A stretch of DNA of 64,000 bases from CBDFKF01 sp965248765. GTDB lineage: Bacteria > Pseudomonadota > Alphaproteobacteria > VGEJ01. Shown here one piece after another: positions 45,008 to 54,760 of this stretch (position 1 is its first letter; each line of letters begins with the position of its first letter). The notes under the pieces were generated by a model, which was not told where the DNA came from, searched no databases, and saw only the letters and a program-made list of their open reading frames with translations. Both the position numbers and the translations under genes were made by a program. The stretch lies in contig CBDFKF010000004.1 in the NCBI GenBank assembly GCA_965248765.1, positions 310,001 to 374,000 on the forward strand. Reading direction: 5' to 3'.

Positions 45008-45563
45008 CTAGGCAGCGCTGGGCTGGAGCGGGCGCTGCTGGAAACGGAGCTGGAACACACCCTCGGCAATGCGGTTCTTCATTATTTCCAGTGATCCGTC
45101 GGCGATCTGCATGCCGCGTACCCGCCGCATGCAGTAGTCGATCAGCGTTTCTTCGCTGAAGCTCATCGCCCCGAGCACCTGTATCGCTTCGTTGGCGAGT
45201 TCGAAACCATATTCGTCGCACATATGCTTGGCCATCGACGTATCCATCGCCGAGGGCAGCCCGCGGTCAGCCGCGACCGCGGCCTTGTAGAGCATGAGCT
45301 GGGCCGATTCGAGCTTCATCGCCATCTCGGCGAACTTCCACTGGATGCCCTGGAAATCGCACAGCGGCCGGTCGAATGCCTTGCACACGGTCGCATGCTC
45401 GCGGGCGATGTTGAAAGCGTGGCGACCGAAGCCTGGCGGCATCCCAGGGGTAGGCCGGCGTTCGGGCTCGCGCCAAAGCCCCGGTCGCAAGATGATCTTC
45501 CGCAAATCGTCGCACCGAATCACGGAACATCCTCTGATCTTCTTTGAGTTCGAAGTCCATCAA
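45008..45563 (-). pseudogene. Acyl-CoA dehydrogenase with large internal deletion
   Basis: The N-terminal 30 residues or so (MDFELKEDQRMFRDSVRRFA) and the C-terminal domain (FNIAREHATVCKAFDRPLCD, FQGIQWKFAEMAMKLESAQL, RRVRGMQIADGSLEIMKNRI) of an acyl-CoA dehydrogenase are joined near 45470 in different frames. About 190 central residues are gone, including most of the FAD- and substrate-binding beta domain and part of the helical domain. Intact members are about 380 residues. The catalytic-base region is not retained in a usable context. Confidence 0.85.
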
Positions 45564-45771
45564 TCAGTATCGGGTTTGGGATCCAAGACCGGATGCGCGG
45601 TCAACCAAGCTTCAGAATAACCGGTATGGTCGGGACCCGAAGAACGCACTGCCGCGGGTCGTCTTGAACAAATCATGACCAGTCCCTGAAACGACGCCCC
45701 GGCGAACCGTATCGGTTGGCCGGGGCGGGACAATGATGAGCGAGCCGGACACTCACTCGCACGACACCGCC

Positions 45772-46938
45772 TCAATCGGTGGAAAGGCGCTGACTGGGCA
45801 CGGTCTTCCTGGGATCGAAAAAGGGCAACGCTGCCGTCTCGCCCGCGGCTGTGCCGGTCAGGGTGCTGACTTCCAGCCTGTTGCCTGGAGATGCAAGCTC
45901 GATCGGCACCCAAACGTAGCCGATGTTCTTTTCCATGCGCGGCGACCAGACGATCGCTGTGATGCGGCCGATTTCTTCGCCGTCCTTGTAGGCGGGCGCG
46001 ACATCGGGCAAGCCCTTGACCCATTCGTCGCCGTCGAGCACGAACCCTACCAGCTTCTGGCTCACGCCTTCGGCCTTGATCCGCATCAGCGCTTCCTTGC
46101 CGATATAGTCGGCGCTCTGGTCTTCCACCAGCCGTTCAAAACCCATGATCTCGAACGGATTGTTCTCGATCGTCATGTCGGCGCCATAGCGGAATATTCC
46201 CGCCTCGATGCGACGGATCTGCGACGGGGCGATCGGCCGAATACGGTACGGTCTGCCCGCTTCTATGATCCGATCCCACAGCTCCTCGCCGCGGCTCGGG
46301 TCGCGCAGGTAGATTTCGAACCCGACTTCAGCGCTCCAACCGGTGCGGCTGATGACCACCGGAATACCGTCGAGATCGGTCTCCATGGTCCAGTAGTAGC
46401 GGATCTTCATGATCGAATCGCCGAACAGATCCGTCATCACCTCCTTGGATTTCGGACCCTGAACCTGCACCGGATAGACCTCGGGTTCGCGGACCGTCAC
46501 ATTCAGTCCCGACCCCACCGCATAGCCTCGCGCCCACAGGCCGGCATCGGAGTCCGAAAGCGCCAGCCACCACTGGTTCTCGCCCAAACGCAACAGCACC
46601 GGTTCGTTGACGATGCCGCCATCCTCTGCGGTGATCAGGACGTACTTGCCCTGCCCGACGGCGCATTTCGTCAGGTCACGAGGAGTCAGCCGATTGGTGA
46701 ATTCGGACGCATCGGGTCCGGTGATCTCGACGATGCGTTCGACACTCACGTCCCACAGCGTCACATCGGTGGTCAGACTTCGATACTCCTCGATCGGATC
46801 GTCGTAATAGTTCGGAAGGTACATGTGATTGTAGATTCCCCACGACTTGCATCCGGCTCGGCGCGAGGCCTCGAAATAGGGCGACTTGTGGTAGCGGGGC
46901 CCAAAATAGAAGTCGGCCTTCGTCACGATCTCGTTCAT
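45772..46938 (-). CDS. GcvT/DmdA-like aminomethyltransferase-family protein
   Basis: The 388-residue folate-binding-fold protein has AGCKSWGIYNHMYLPNYYDD, TTDVTLWDVSVERIVEITGP, RLTPRDLTKCAVGQGKYVLI, WWLALSDSDAGLWARGYAVG, RTGWSAEVGFEIYL and the C-terminal barrel (GEEIGRITAIVWSPRMEKNI). The pattern is nearer to the DMSP-demethylase (DmdA) and related GcvT-like proteins than to glycine-cleavage GcvT. The expected chemistry is transfer of a methyl or methylene group to tetrahydrofolate. Its neighbour is a DMGDH-like oxidase, favouring an N-methyl substrate over DMSP, but this is inference. Confidence 0.85.
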   Translation of the reverse strand: MNEIVTKADFYFGPRYHKSPYFEASRRAGCKSWGIYNHMYLPNYYDDPIEEYRSLTTDVTLWDVSVERIVEITGPDASEFTNRLTPRDLTKCAVGQGKYVLITAEDGGIVNEPVLLRLGENQWWLALSDSDAGLWARGYAVGSGLNVTVREPEVYPVQVQGPKSKEVMTDLFGDSIMKIRYYWTMETDLDGIPVVISRTGWSAEVGFEIYLRDPSRGEELWDRIIEAGRPYRIRPIAPSQIRRIEAGIFRYGADMTIENNPFEIMGFERLVEDQSADYIGKEALMRIKAEGVSQKLVGFVLDGDEWVKGLPDVAPAYKDGEEIGRITAIVWSPRMEKNIGYVWVPIELASPGNRLEVSTLTGTAAGETAALPFFDPRKTVPSQRLSTD

Positions 46939-47158
46939 TCCAAGACACTCCCATCGTGTGGACGCACCCCTTGTGCGCCCCGATGTATGTCCGGGGATTC
47001 GCTTGCGGTCAATACGAATCTATGCCCGAACCGCCGGTAATTGCAGGAACGACCAAGTATTCAGATGACGTGGGTTCGTGCGGCGCGGACGAACGGCCCT
47101 ATGAGCATTACAAGACCGGAGAACAGGCCTCGCCCGCGAGCTCCGGGGCACCTTCTCA

Positions 47159-49573
47159 CTAGGCTCGCAACCGTTGGTTACGGGGATCGTAGAGCGGCTC
47201 GGCGAGCACCTTGGCGGCGCAGCGGTGGCCCAGAATCTCGACGTCGAGCTCGCTACCGGGCGCCGCCAGGTCGGGCTCAACAAAAGCAAAGGCGATGCTT
47301 TCTTCCACCGCGTAGCCGTAGGCGCCGCTGGTGGTGAGACCGACGACGCGGTCGTTTACGTAGACGGGTTCGTTGCCGTGGGCATCGGCGTCCACGGCAT
47401 CCACCGACACGTAGACCAGGCGGGTGTCGACGCCATTGCGGGTGCGTTCGACGACCGCATCCTTGCCGATAAAGGGGCTGTCCATATCGACGAACCGATC
47501 CAGACCGCCCTCGATCGGCGTGAGCTCGGTGGTCAACTCCAGTCCCCAGGCCTTGTATGCCTTCTCCATGCGAAGCGAGTTGACGGCGTACAGACCGAAG
47601 TCGGCGACACCGAATTCCTCGCCGGCAGACATGACGACATCGTACAGTGAGTCCATGCGGTCCATCGAGTGATGGAGTTCCCATCCAAGTTCGCCCATAT
47701 AGGAGACCCGAAGCGCCCGGGTCGGGATTCCCGCGACCTCGATCTCACGCGCGGACAGCCAGGGAAAGGCGTCGTTGCCGAGATCGGCGCCGGTCAGCTT
47801 CGTCAGCACCTCGCGCGACCGCGGACCGGTCACAACCAGAACCCCGTAATCGTCGGTCACGTCCGTTATCACCACCTCCTCGGATTCGTCCCTGTGCTGC
47901 ACCAGCCAGTCGTGATCGTGAATCTGGGCGACTGCGGCAGAAAGCAGGTAGAACCGGCGTTCATCCAACCGCGTCACGGTGAATTCGCTCTCGATGCCGC
48001 CCAGCTCGGTCAGCGCGTGGGCGAGTACCACGCGGCCGTCGCGGCGTGGTACTCGGTTGGCGATGATGCGGTCGAGAAAGGTAGCGGCATCGCGCCCGGT
48101 GACGTCGAACTTGGAGAAGCTCGACAGGTCGAGCACGCCCACCCGCTCGCGCACCGCCTTGCACTCCTCGGCCACCGGGTCAAACCAGTTCATGCGGCGA
48201 AAGCCATGGCGCTCTTGGCTGCTTTCGGCCGCGAACCACTTCGCCCGCTCCCACCCGAAAGTCTCGGCAAAGACCGCGCCGCGTGCGGCGAGCCGGTCGT
48301 AAATCGGCGTCGTTCTCACCGGCCGGCCCGGGTCGCGGAACTCGCCGGGATAGCGCACCTGGTACATCTGGTGGTACTCGTCCACCGCCTTCGCCAAGCT
48401 GTACTTGCCGATTGACCACTGGCCGAAGCGTCTGGCTTCCATCTCGCGCACGTTGATCTCGGTCTGACCGTGGACCATCCATTGCGCCAGATACTTCCCC
48501 GCACCTGGCCCTTGGGTGATCCCGATACCAGCGCCACAGCACATCCAGAAATTGCGCAAGGCCGGCGCCGGACCGATAAGGAATCCGCCATCCGGCGTAT
48601 GGGTGATGGGCCCGCTGACGACCCGCTTGATACCGGCGTTCTCAAATGCCGGAATGCGCTTGGCCGCGAGCTCCAGCCACGGCACCAGACGATCGATGTC
48701 GGGCGGCAGCAACTCGGTATCAAACGACCACTCGATGCCGTCGAGGGCCCATGTTTGAGCGTTGTCGGTCTCGTAGGGGCCGATGATCAAGCCCTGCTGT
48801 TCCTGGCGGTAGTAGCACGAAGCCCGAGGGTCGCGAACCACCGGAGGTTCCTTCTCCAAGGCCGCCACCGCATCGAGATTCTCAGTCACCAGGTACTGAT
48901 GGACGATGTTGACGATCGGGACCTCGAGCCCGACCATTGCCCCGATTTGGGGTGAGAAGCCGCCGGCAGCGTTGACCACGTGCTCGGCGACGATCGTGCC
49001 CTGCTCGGTGATCACGTCCCAATCCCCGTCGGGGCGGCGGCCGATGTCGACGACCCGATTGCGGAGATAGATCTTCGCGCCGCCCGCCCGGGCGCCGGCC
49101 GCCATGGCCATGGTACTGCCGGCGGGGTCGGTGTGGCCGTCGCCCGGAGTATAGGCGCCGAGCACGACGCCCTCGGTATCCAACAACGGGTGCAGTCGGG
49201 CGATTTCGTCGGGACCGATCAGGTAGCATTCCGCGCCGATGCAACGCAGCACGCCTTGGACGTAGTGAAACCAGTCGGCTTCGTCCTGGTTGGTCGCAAG
49301 CCGGATTGCGCCGCAGCCATGCCAACCGGTCGCCTGGCCGGTTTCCGCTTCTAACCGTTGGTACAGTTGAGAACCATAAAGATGGACCTTGGCCATGTTG
49401 AGGCTGCCGATAAAGTGGGGGATCAATCCCGCCGCGTGCCAGGTGGAGCCGGAGGTGAGCTCACCCTTCTCGACCAGCACCACATCGGACCACCCTTCCT
49501 TGATCAGGTGGTAGAGGAGCCCCACGCCCATGACGCCCCCACCGACGACGACCACCCGCGCGTGCGACTTCAT
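47159..49573 (-). CDS. FAD-dependent dimethylglycine/sarcosine dehydrogenase-like protein
   Basis: The 804-residue protein starts at ATG 49573 (MKSHARVVVVGGGVMGVGLL). Domain order: DAO-type FAD fold (1-370; GGGVMG, covalent-flavin-type GSTWHAAGLIPH), FAO_M linker (to about 430, GQWSIGKYSLAKAVDEYHQM), GcvT folate-binding domain (about 440-700, ERVGVLDLSSFSKFDVTG and VSYMGELGWELHH) and the GcvT C-terminal barrel. Such enzymes demethylate N-methylated glycines, passing the one-carbon unit to tetrahydrofolate. Next to a ProVW-type importer, it fits betaine/dimethylglycine use. The gene is intact. Confidence 0.9.
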   Translation of the reverse strand: MKSHARVVVVGGGVMGVGLLYHLIKEGWSDVVLVEKGELTSGSTWHAAGLIPHFIGSLNMAKVHLYGSQLYQRLEAETGQATGWHGCGAIRLATNQDEADWFHYVQGVLRCIGAECYLIGPDEIARLHPLLDTEGVVLGAYTPGDGHTDPAGSTMAMAAGARAGGAKIYLRNRVVDIGRRPDGDWDVITEQGTIVAEHVVNAAGGFSPQIGAMVGLEVPIVNIVHQYLVTENLDAVAALEKEPPVVRDPRASCYYRQEQQGLIIGPYETDNAQTWALDGIEWSFDTELLPPDIDRLVPWLELAAKRIPAFENAGIKRVVSGPITHTPDGGFLIGPAPALRNFWMCCGAGIGITQGPGAGKYLAQWMVHGQTEINVREMEARRFGQWSIGKYSLAKAVDEYHQMYQVRYPGEFRDPGRPVRTTPIYDRLAARGAVFAETFGWERAKWFAAESSQERHGFRRMNWFDPVAEECKAVRERVGVLDLSSFSKFDVTGRDAATFLDRIIANRVPRRDGRVVLAHALTELGGIESEFTVTRLDERRFYLLSAAVAQIHDHDWLVQHRDESEEVVITDVTDDYGVLVVTGPRSREVLTKLTGADLGNDAFPWLSAREIEVAGIPTRALRVSYMGELGWELHHSMDRMDSLYDVVMSAGEEFGVADFGLYAVNSLRMEKAYKAWGLELTTELTPIEGGLDRFVDMDSPFIGKDAVVERTRNGVDTRLVYVSVDAVDADAHGNEPVYVNDRVVGLTTSGAYGYAVEESIAFAFVEPDLAAPGSELDVEILGHRCAAKVLAEPLYDPRNQRLRA

Positions 49574-49953
49574 CGATCGTCCCGCTCGCAAACCGGGCGA
49601 TCTTGCGGCGTGCGCGCCCGTTTTCCCCGCGCGACGACGCCCCGAAATCGTACGGGCAATGGCGAGAAACTCACGAGTGCTGCAACCGTCAACACCGCAA
49701 CCTCCCTCAGCCTCGGGATCGGAAAGGAACCGAGCAAAGTGCCATCCAGTCTCCCCCCGACAATCGCAAGCGCATTACAGCCACCGCGGTCTCAATGCAA
49801 GCGGTTTCCTACACCCGGGCCCCAGATCCCGGTAGTTTGCCGCCTCGTTGCAGAGCGAGTGCGTCCTCTTTATCGCCTCGGGCCGCGAATCGAGCCGACC
49901 TCGGCGTCGGCCGAGCTGGTCAGCCCGGCCGACAATGGGAGTTCGATGCCGCG
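49574..49953. other. Intergenic, no gene recognised
   Basis: The 380 bp between the oxidase gene start and the ProV relic contain only frames that lack recognisable domains. This must hold the promoter of the leftward oxidase gene, but I cannot point to a convincing -35/-10 pair. Confidence 0.4.
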
Positions 49954-51011
49954 CTACCGGTCAGCGTCCATGGACCGGTTCCCCGAAAAGGCGCCGATCA
50001 ACCGGTCGACCGAGACCGAACCAACCGGAGATCCCGCCGTATTCACGACCCGGGCCTCCTTGCCGGGAGACTCCGTGGTCAGCAGCAGGGCCTCTTCCAG
50101 CGACATGTCGATGGGACAGTCCGGACAGTCCGGCCCCTCCAGATGGGCCTTGACCGGTTCCATGATCGAACCGACGCGAATAACGCGGCCTCGATTGATG
50201 TTCTTGATAAACTCGGCGATGTAGTCATCGGCCGGCCGCAGAACGATGTCCTGGGGGTTACCGTTCTGGACGATCGCGCCATCGCGCAGGATCGCGATTC
50301 GGTCGCCGAGCTCGATCGCTTCCTCGAGATCGTGCGTGACGAACACGATGGTCTTGTTCAGTTCCTGCTGCAACTCAAGGAGCAGCGCCTGCATGTCGGA
50401 CCGGATGAGCGGATCGAGCGCGCTGAACGGTTCGTCCATCAACAGGATTTCGGCATTGGTGGCGATCGCACGGGCAAGCCCGACACGCTGCTGCATGCCG
50501 CCGGATAGATGATGGGGATAGGCCTCTTCATAACCCGCGAGGCCGACCCGATCGATCCAATGTGCCGCGCGCTCGGCGCGTTCGGCATCGGTGACACCCT
50601 GCATCGCCAAGCCATATCCGACGTTGTCGGTAACCGTCCGGTGGGGAAACAGCGCGAAACGCTGGAACACCATGCTCGCCCGGTGACGGCGGAGATGCTG
50701 AAGAGCTGCGCGGTCGAACGCCAGAACGTCCTCGCCGCCGATGCGAACCTCGCCCTCGGTTGGATCGATCAGGCGGTTGATGTGACGGATGAGAGTCGAC
50801 TTGCCCGATCCGCTAAGACCCATGATCACCTGGATGTGGTTCGGCGCGATGCTCAGATTGATGTCGCGCAAGCCCAACACGTGGCCATGGGTTGCCAGCA
50901 GATCCTTCTTGGTGGCGCCCGGTGGACCAGCGGCATCATAGCCGCAGGATCGGCGCCGAAGACCTTATACAGGCCGTTAAACTCGATTCCGGCCGCGCCC
51001 GCCACGGTCAT
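49954..51011 (-). pseudogene. proV: Glycine betaine/proline ABC importer ATPase (ProV-like), frameshifted
   Basis: The authentic ATG is at 51011 (MTVAGAAGIEFNGLYKVFGA), overlapping the stop of the permease gene in ATGA fashion. One base is gained or lost near 50920, and the frame then resumes as ATKKDLLATHGHVLGLRDIN. The rest is complete: Walker A MGLSGSGKSTLIRHI, signature HHLSGGMQQRVGLARA, Walker B ILLMDEPFSALDP, and a short C-terminal CBS-like tail. Length without the frameshift would be about 352 residues. If the frameshift is a sequencing error the gene is functional. Confidence 0.85.
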
Positions 51012-51691
51012 GCTTGTCGTTCGGCCTGGAGACGCCCGCCATAGCTCTGGGTAATCCTATCGAACACGATCGCCAGTCCGACCACGGCGGCGCCATTGAA
51101 CAGGCCGAGCGCGAAGTGGTTGGTGACGGCCTGCAGCACCGGCTGGCCGAGACCCTCGACGCCGATCATGGAGGCGATCACCACCATCGACAGCGCCATC
51201 ATGATGGTCTGATTGACGCCGGCCATGATGTTGGGGAGCGCGAGCGGCAGTTGCACGCCGAAGAGCAGCCGCCAGGTGCCGGTACCGAACGCGTCGGCAG
51301 CCTCCAGCACTTCCTTGTCGACCAGCCGAATACCGAGATTGGTCAGCCGGATGACCGGCGGCACGGCGTAGATGACGACCGCGATCAGGCCCGGAATCTT
51401 GCCGAGGCCGAACAGCATGACCACCGGGATCAGATAGACGAAGACCGGCATCGTCTGCATGATGTCGAGAATCGGCGTCATGATGGCCTGTGTCCGATCC
51501 GAGCGTGACATGGCGATGCCGAGCGGGATGCCGATGGCGACTGACAGAAGCGTCGACACGAAGATGATCGCCAGCGTGCGCATCGTGTCGTCCCACATGC
51601 CCAGATAGCCGATAACGAAGAACAAGACGGCGACGCTGACCGTCAGCTTGATGCTGCGGCTCGCCGACGGACAACGAGCGACGCGCCGCAT
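51008..51691 (-). pseudogene. proW: Glycine betaine/proline ABC importer permease (ProW-like), N-terminally truncated
   Basis: The remaining roughly 220 residues (SIKLTVSVAVLFFVIGYLGM, then SVAIGIPLGIAMSRSDRTQA) include the EAA loop region (LEAADAFGTGTWRLLFGVQL) and the C-terminal helices ending ITQSYGGRLQAERQA. ProW/OpuAB proteins normally have 50 or more further N-terminal residues. The frame passes directly into phage terminase DNA at about 51680-51690, marking a rearrangement junction. The binding protein of this importer is not in the window. Confidence 0.85.
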
Positions 51692-52065
51692 TCCTTGAGG
51701 GGCTCGCCGATAGCGCCAGTGTCACAGCGGCATGTGCGTCGGCCGACCTGTCGCGGCGTATGGCCTACAACTGGCGCAAGGGTGATGAGGCGTTCGCCAC
51801 GGCCTGGGACGAGGCGCTGGATGCAGGCACCGACGCGCTTGAAGACGAAGCGGTGCGACGCGCCCATGAAGGCGTCGAAGAGCCGGTGTTCTATCAGGGC
51901 GAGGAGGTGGCGCGGGTGCGCAAGTACTCGGATAACCTGCTGATGTTCCTGTTGAAAGGGCGGCGGCCTGAGAGGTTCCGTGAGCGCACCGAGATCAGCG
52001 GGCCCGGCGGCGGGCCGGTTCGGGTAGTGCTGAGCGTCGATCTGAGCGCGGGGGAAGGCCAGTGA
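51679..52065 (+). pseudogene. Second phage terminase small subunit-like gene, 5' end lost
   Basis: The frame encodes AAFLEGLADSASVTAACASA with an HTH (DLSRRMAYNWRKGDEAFATA). It is followed by the typical WDEALDAGTDALEDEAVRRA, PVFYQGEEVARVRKYSDNLL and MFLLKGRRPERFRERTEISG of TerS-like phage proteins. The 5' end is missing at the ProW junction; an internal ATG at 51760 could still start a shortened product. The stop overlaps the next gene (ATGA, 52062-52065). This module is unrelated in sequence to the TerS-like gene at 5780-6280. Confidence 0.75.
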
Positions 52066-52310
52066 ATGAGGCGCAACTAGCGGCCGCGCAAGCCGCACGC
52101 CGGTCGGTCAAGGCACTCGCAGCCGCCCAGGTGATGCTCGAATCGCTGTCCGAGGACGACGGCGTGCTGCAGCACTTGCGGCAGATCAGCATCAGCGAAG
52201 ACCCGACCATGCTGCGCGATCTAGCGGCGGTCGAGCGGGTGTGTCGCGCCATCGTCGCGGCGCACTCCGGCCAGATGGCGGCCAGCGCGCCTGTCGTCGG
52301 GCATGGGTAA
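52062..52310 (+). CDS. Small phage hypothetical protein between TerS and TerL
   Basis: The 82-residue, mostly helical protein (LAAAQAARRSVKALAAAQVM, later DPTMLRDLAAVERVCRAIVA) has no recognised family. It overlaps both neighbours, the TerS-like gene by 4 bp and the upstream-most TerL frame by 8 bp, as in compact phage packaging operons. Confidence 0.55.
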   Translation: MNEAQLAAAQAARRSVKALAAAQVMLESLSEDDGVLQHLRQISISEDPTMLRDLAAVERVCRAIVAAHSGQMAASAPVVGHG

Positions 52311-52374
52311 ATGGGGGCTCACTCGTGACTTCGTGCGGTGGACCGGGCCTGCGGCCTGGGATGAACGCCATCGG

Positions 52375-53310
52375 ATGACTGATGCCAACGGCACCCGCGT
52401 GAAGGACGTCGCGATCAACTTCAAGGCGCCCCCGACGGTTGCCCGGTTCATGCGATCGGACGCTCGGGTGCGCGGGATCCGGGGCCCGGTCGGTTCGGGC
52501 AAGTCGAGCGGCTGCTGCATCGAGATCATGCGCCGTGCGCGGATGCAGGAGCCAGGCCCCGACGGGGTGCGGCGTTCGCGCTGGGCGATCGTGCGGAATA
52601 CGTACCGCGAGCTCGAAGACACGACGATGAAGACGTGGTTCGATTGGTTCCCCGAGGAGGTGTTCGGCGAGCTGGTTAAGGGCGACAAGGCCCACCGCAT
52701 CGTGACGGCCGGCGCCGACGGCCACCCGGTCCATGCCGAGGTGTTGTTCCGGGCGCTCGACAAGCCGTCCGACATAAAAAAGGTGCTGTCGCTCGAGGTC
52801 ACGGGCGCATGGGTGAACGAGGCGCGGGAGCTGCCGCGGGGGTTGATCCAAGCGCTGCGCGAACGCTGCGGGCGCTATCCGGCCAAGCGCGACGGGGGCG
52901 CGACCTGGCGCGGGTTGTGGATGGACACCAACAGCCCGGACGAGGATCACTGGTGTATCGGCTTGCCGAGGAGCAGCGGCCAAAGGGTTGGGAGTTCTGG
53001 GCACAGCCGGGCGGCCTGTTGGAGACGGCGCCGGGGATCTTCTCGCCGAACCCGGACGCGGAGAACCTCGAGAACCTACCGGCGGACTACTACGAGGAGA
53101 ACGCCGAGGGCGCGACCACCGACTACGTGCGGGTCTACCACTGCGGGCGGTACGGCTTCGTGCAGCAGGGCAAGCCGGTGTTCCCGGAGTTCCGCGACGA
53201 CATTCACGCGGCGCGCGATGTCATCCCGGTCGACCCGAACAGAACGTTGTATGTCGGGCTCGACTTCGGACTGACGCCGGCGGCGGTGTTCTGCCAGAAG
53301 ACGAAGCCGA
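52375..53310 (+). pseudogene. Second phage terminase large subunit, frameshifted and truncated
   Basis: The likely start MTDANGTRVKDVAINFKAPP (52375; an upstream GTG at 52303 is possible) leads into a TerL ATPase. It has Walker A RGIRGPVGSGKSSGCCIEIM, NTYRELEDTTMKTWFDWFPE and an acidic Walker-B-like VTGAWVNEARELPRGL. A missing base near 52952 shifts the frame (DEDHW then YRLAEEQRPKGWEFWAQPGG). The frame then reaches the beginning of the nuclease domain (LYVGLDFGLTPAAVFCQ, first Asp present) before ending at an IS3 fragment at about 53310. Most of the nuclease domain is lost. Confidence 0.85.
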
Positions 53311-53545
53311 CGTAGCTCTTCGCGCTCGTCGCTGCTAAGACCGTCGATGCGGCCGCCGCCATCGCGTTCAGCCTGCTTGATCCAGCCATGGATCGTCGCC
53401 GCGCACGGCTCGAACTCCCTGGCCATCTTCCACGCTACGTCCGGTCCGGGACAACGCTACGATCTGATCCCTGAATTCCGCGGGGTACCGGTTCCTCGTT
53501 CTCGGCATCGGGACACCCTCCTCTCTCAGTCAAAAGGTGTCCATC
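53310..53545 (-). mobile_element. IS3-family fragment with orfA 5' end
   Basis: A 5' end TGATGGACACC-like terminus near 53545 precedes an orfA start at 53508 (MPRTRNRYPAEFRDQIVALS). The frame slips by two bases after RTGRSVED and continues as MAREFEPCAATIHGWIKQAE and RDGGGRIDGLSSDEREELRR. This is the HTH orfA of an IS3-group element. It stops at the terminase junction near 53310, so orfB and the other terminus are missing. Confidence 0.75.
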
Positions 53546-54755
53546 AAACCGGGGGAGCTCCAACTCCATCGCTTCTAGTGTGGATGCGCTAAGAGTAATG
53601 CTTGTGGTCTCATCAGGTTCATTGAACGCGACACAATCGTCCGCCACCAAACCATCGTTTGCTCCAACGCTCTGAACGATAATGTCGCGAGGATCGAGTA
53701 GGAGATCTCCTTGGCGACCCGAGGGAGCACTGGTATCCACGTTCCCACGGAATAACAGGACTTCTTTTCCCGACACCTCGACTGAGCCGCCGTCGCCGCC
53801 AGCCGGCCCGCCTCGGGCAGTTATCGTCCCGGAATATTGGGTGGTTTGGTCGGCCCACACTACGACTTGGCCGCCGTCACCTCTTTGCAGGGCGTCGGCG
53901 TAAATCGCGGTATTTTTCCCGACGCGTGTACCCTCAGCGGTCGGCGTCGGACCGCGCCCCTGAAAGTCACCTCCGATCTTTACATCACCCGCACCGATAT
54001 CGCCGGAGACGTCCAGGTATGCGCCGTCGGTGAGCGTAACGCGTCGCCCCAAGACGGAAACTCTGCCGCCGTGTTCACCAGGCGACTGCCCACTGGCGTC
54101 GAGACTACCGGAGACCACAATACAATCGCTGCGTCTTCGCCGAGCAACACGATCTCGCCCTCTGAATCGGCGATGGATGTCGCGCGGATGGCGCCGGATA
54201 CGTTGATCACGCCGTCGAGCGCCGTTCTTGCTGTCGCAGCGGTCAACTGGACGATTCCGCCGTCCGCGTACACTTCGCCGGCATTGGAGACGAGGCTCTC
54301 CGAACCCGGCGAACCTTCCGCTATCTGCAACTGCACCAAACGGTCGCCGTAGAGGTCGATCGTAAAAGCATCACCCGAGGCAAGATGTGCCTTGCCGAGG
54401 CGTGCCCTAATGACTCCGGTATTTCGTACTGTCGGAGCGACGAGCGCCACCAAGCCCCCCATCCTCAACAGTGATTTCGCCAGCATTCACAATAGAGGCC
54501 GGTCCGCGCGCGAGCGCCGTTGGAAGTCGAGGCGTTCAGAGAGGAAGCCATCCGACCCGATATCGGTCGTGGTTGCTACAAGCCCTGCGACATCGACTCT
54601 CGCATTTTTGCAAAAAAGGATGCCGTTAGGGTTGATGAGTAGAACTTGTCCGTTAGCTCTGAGTTGGCCAAGTATGTTGGTCGGGTCGCCACTATTTATG
54701 CGGTTCAGCGCGATCGCGCTGGAAGAGGGTTGTATGAATCGCGTTTCTTCATGCT
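53546..54755 (-). pseudogene. FHA-type two-partner-secretion adhesin, decayed
   Basis: Three successive frames on the minus strand make up one protein. The first has the TPS/haemagglutination domain (RFIQPSSSAIALNRINSGDP, NILGQLRANGQVLLINPNGI, VDVAGLVATTTDIG). The second has beta-helix repeats (GGLVALVAPTVRNTGVIRAR, GGIVQLTAATARTALDGVIN), with GEIVLLGEDA. The third has GGRVSVLGRRVTLTDGAYLD, GGQVVVWADQTTQYSGTITA and LLLDPRDIIVQS. Frameshifts lie near 54490 and 54100. The signal peptide is missing at the fliG junction and the C-terminus at the IS3 fragment. No partner TpsB transporter is present. Confidence 0.8.
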
Positions 54756-54760
54756 CAGCA

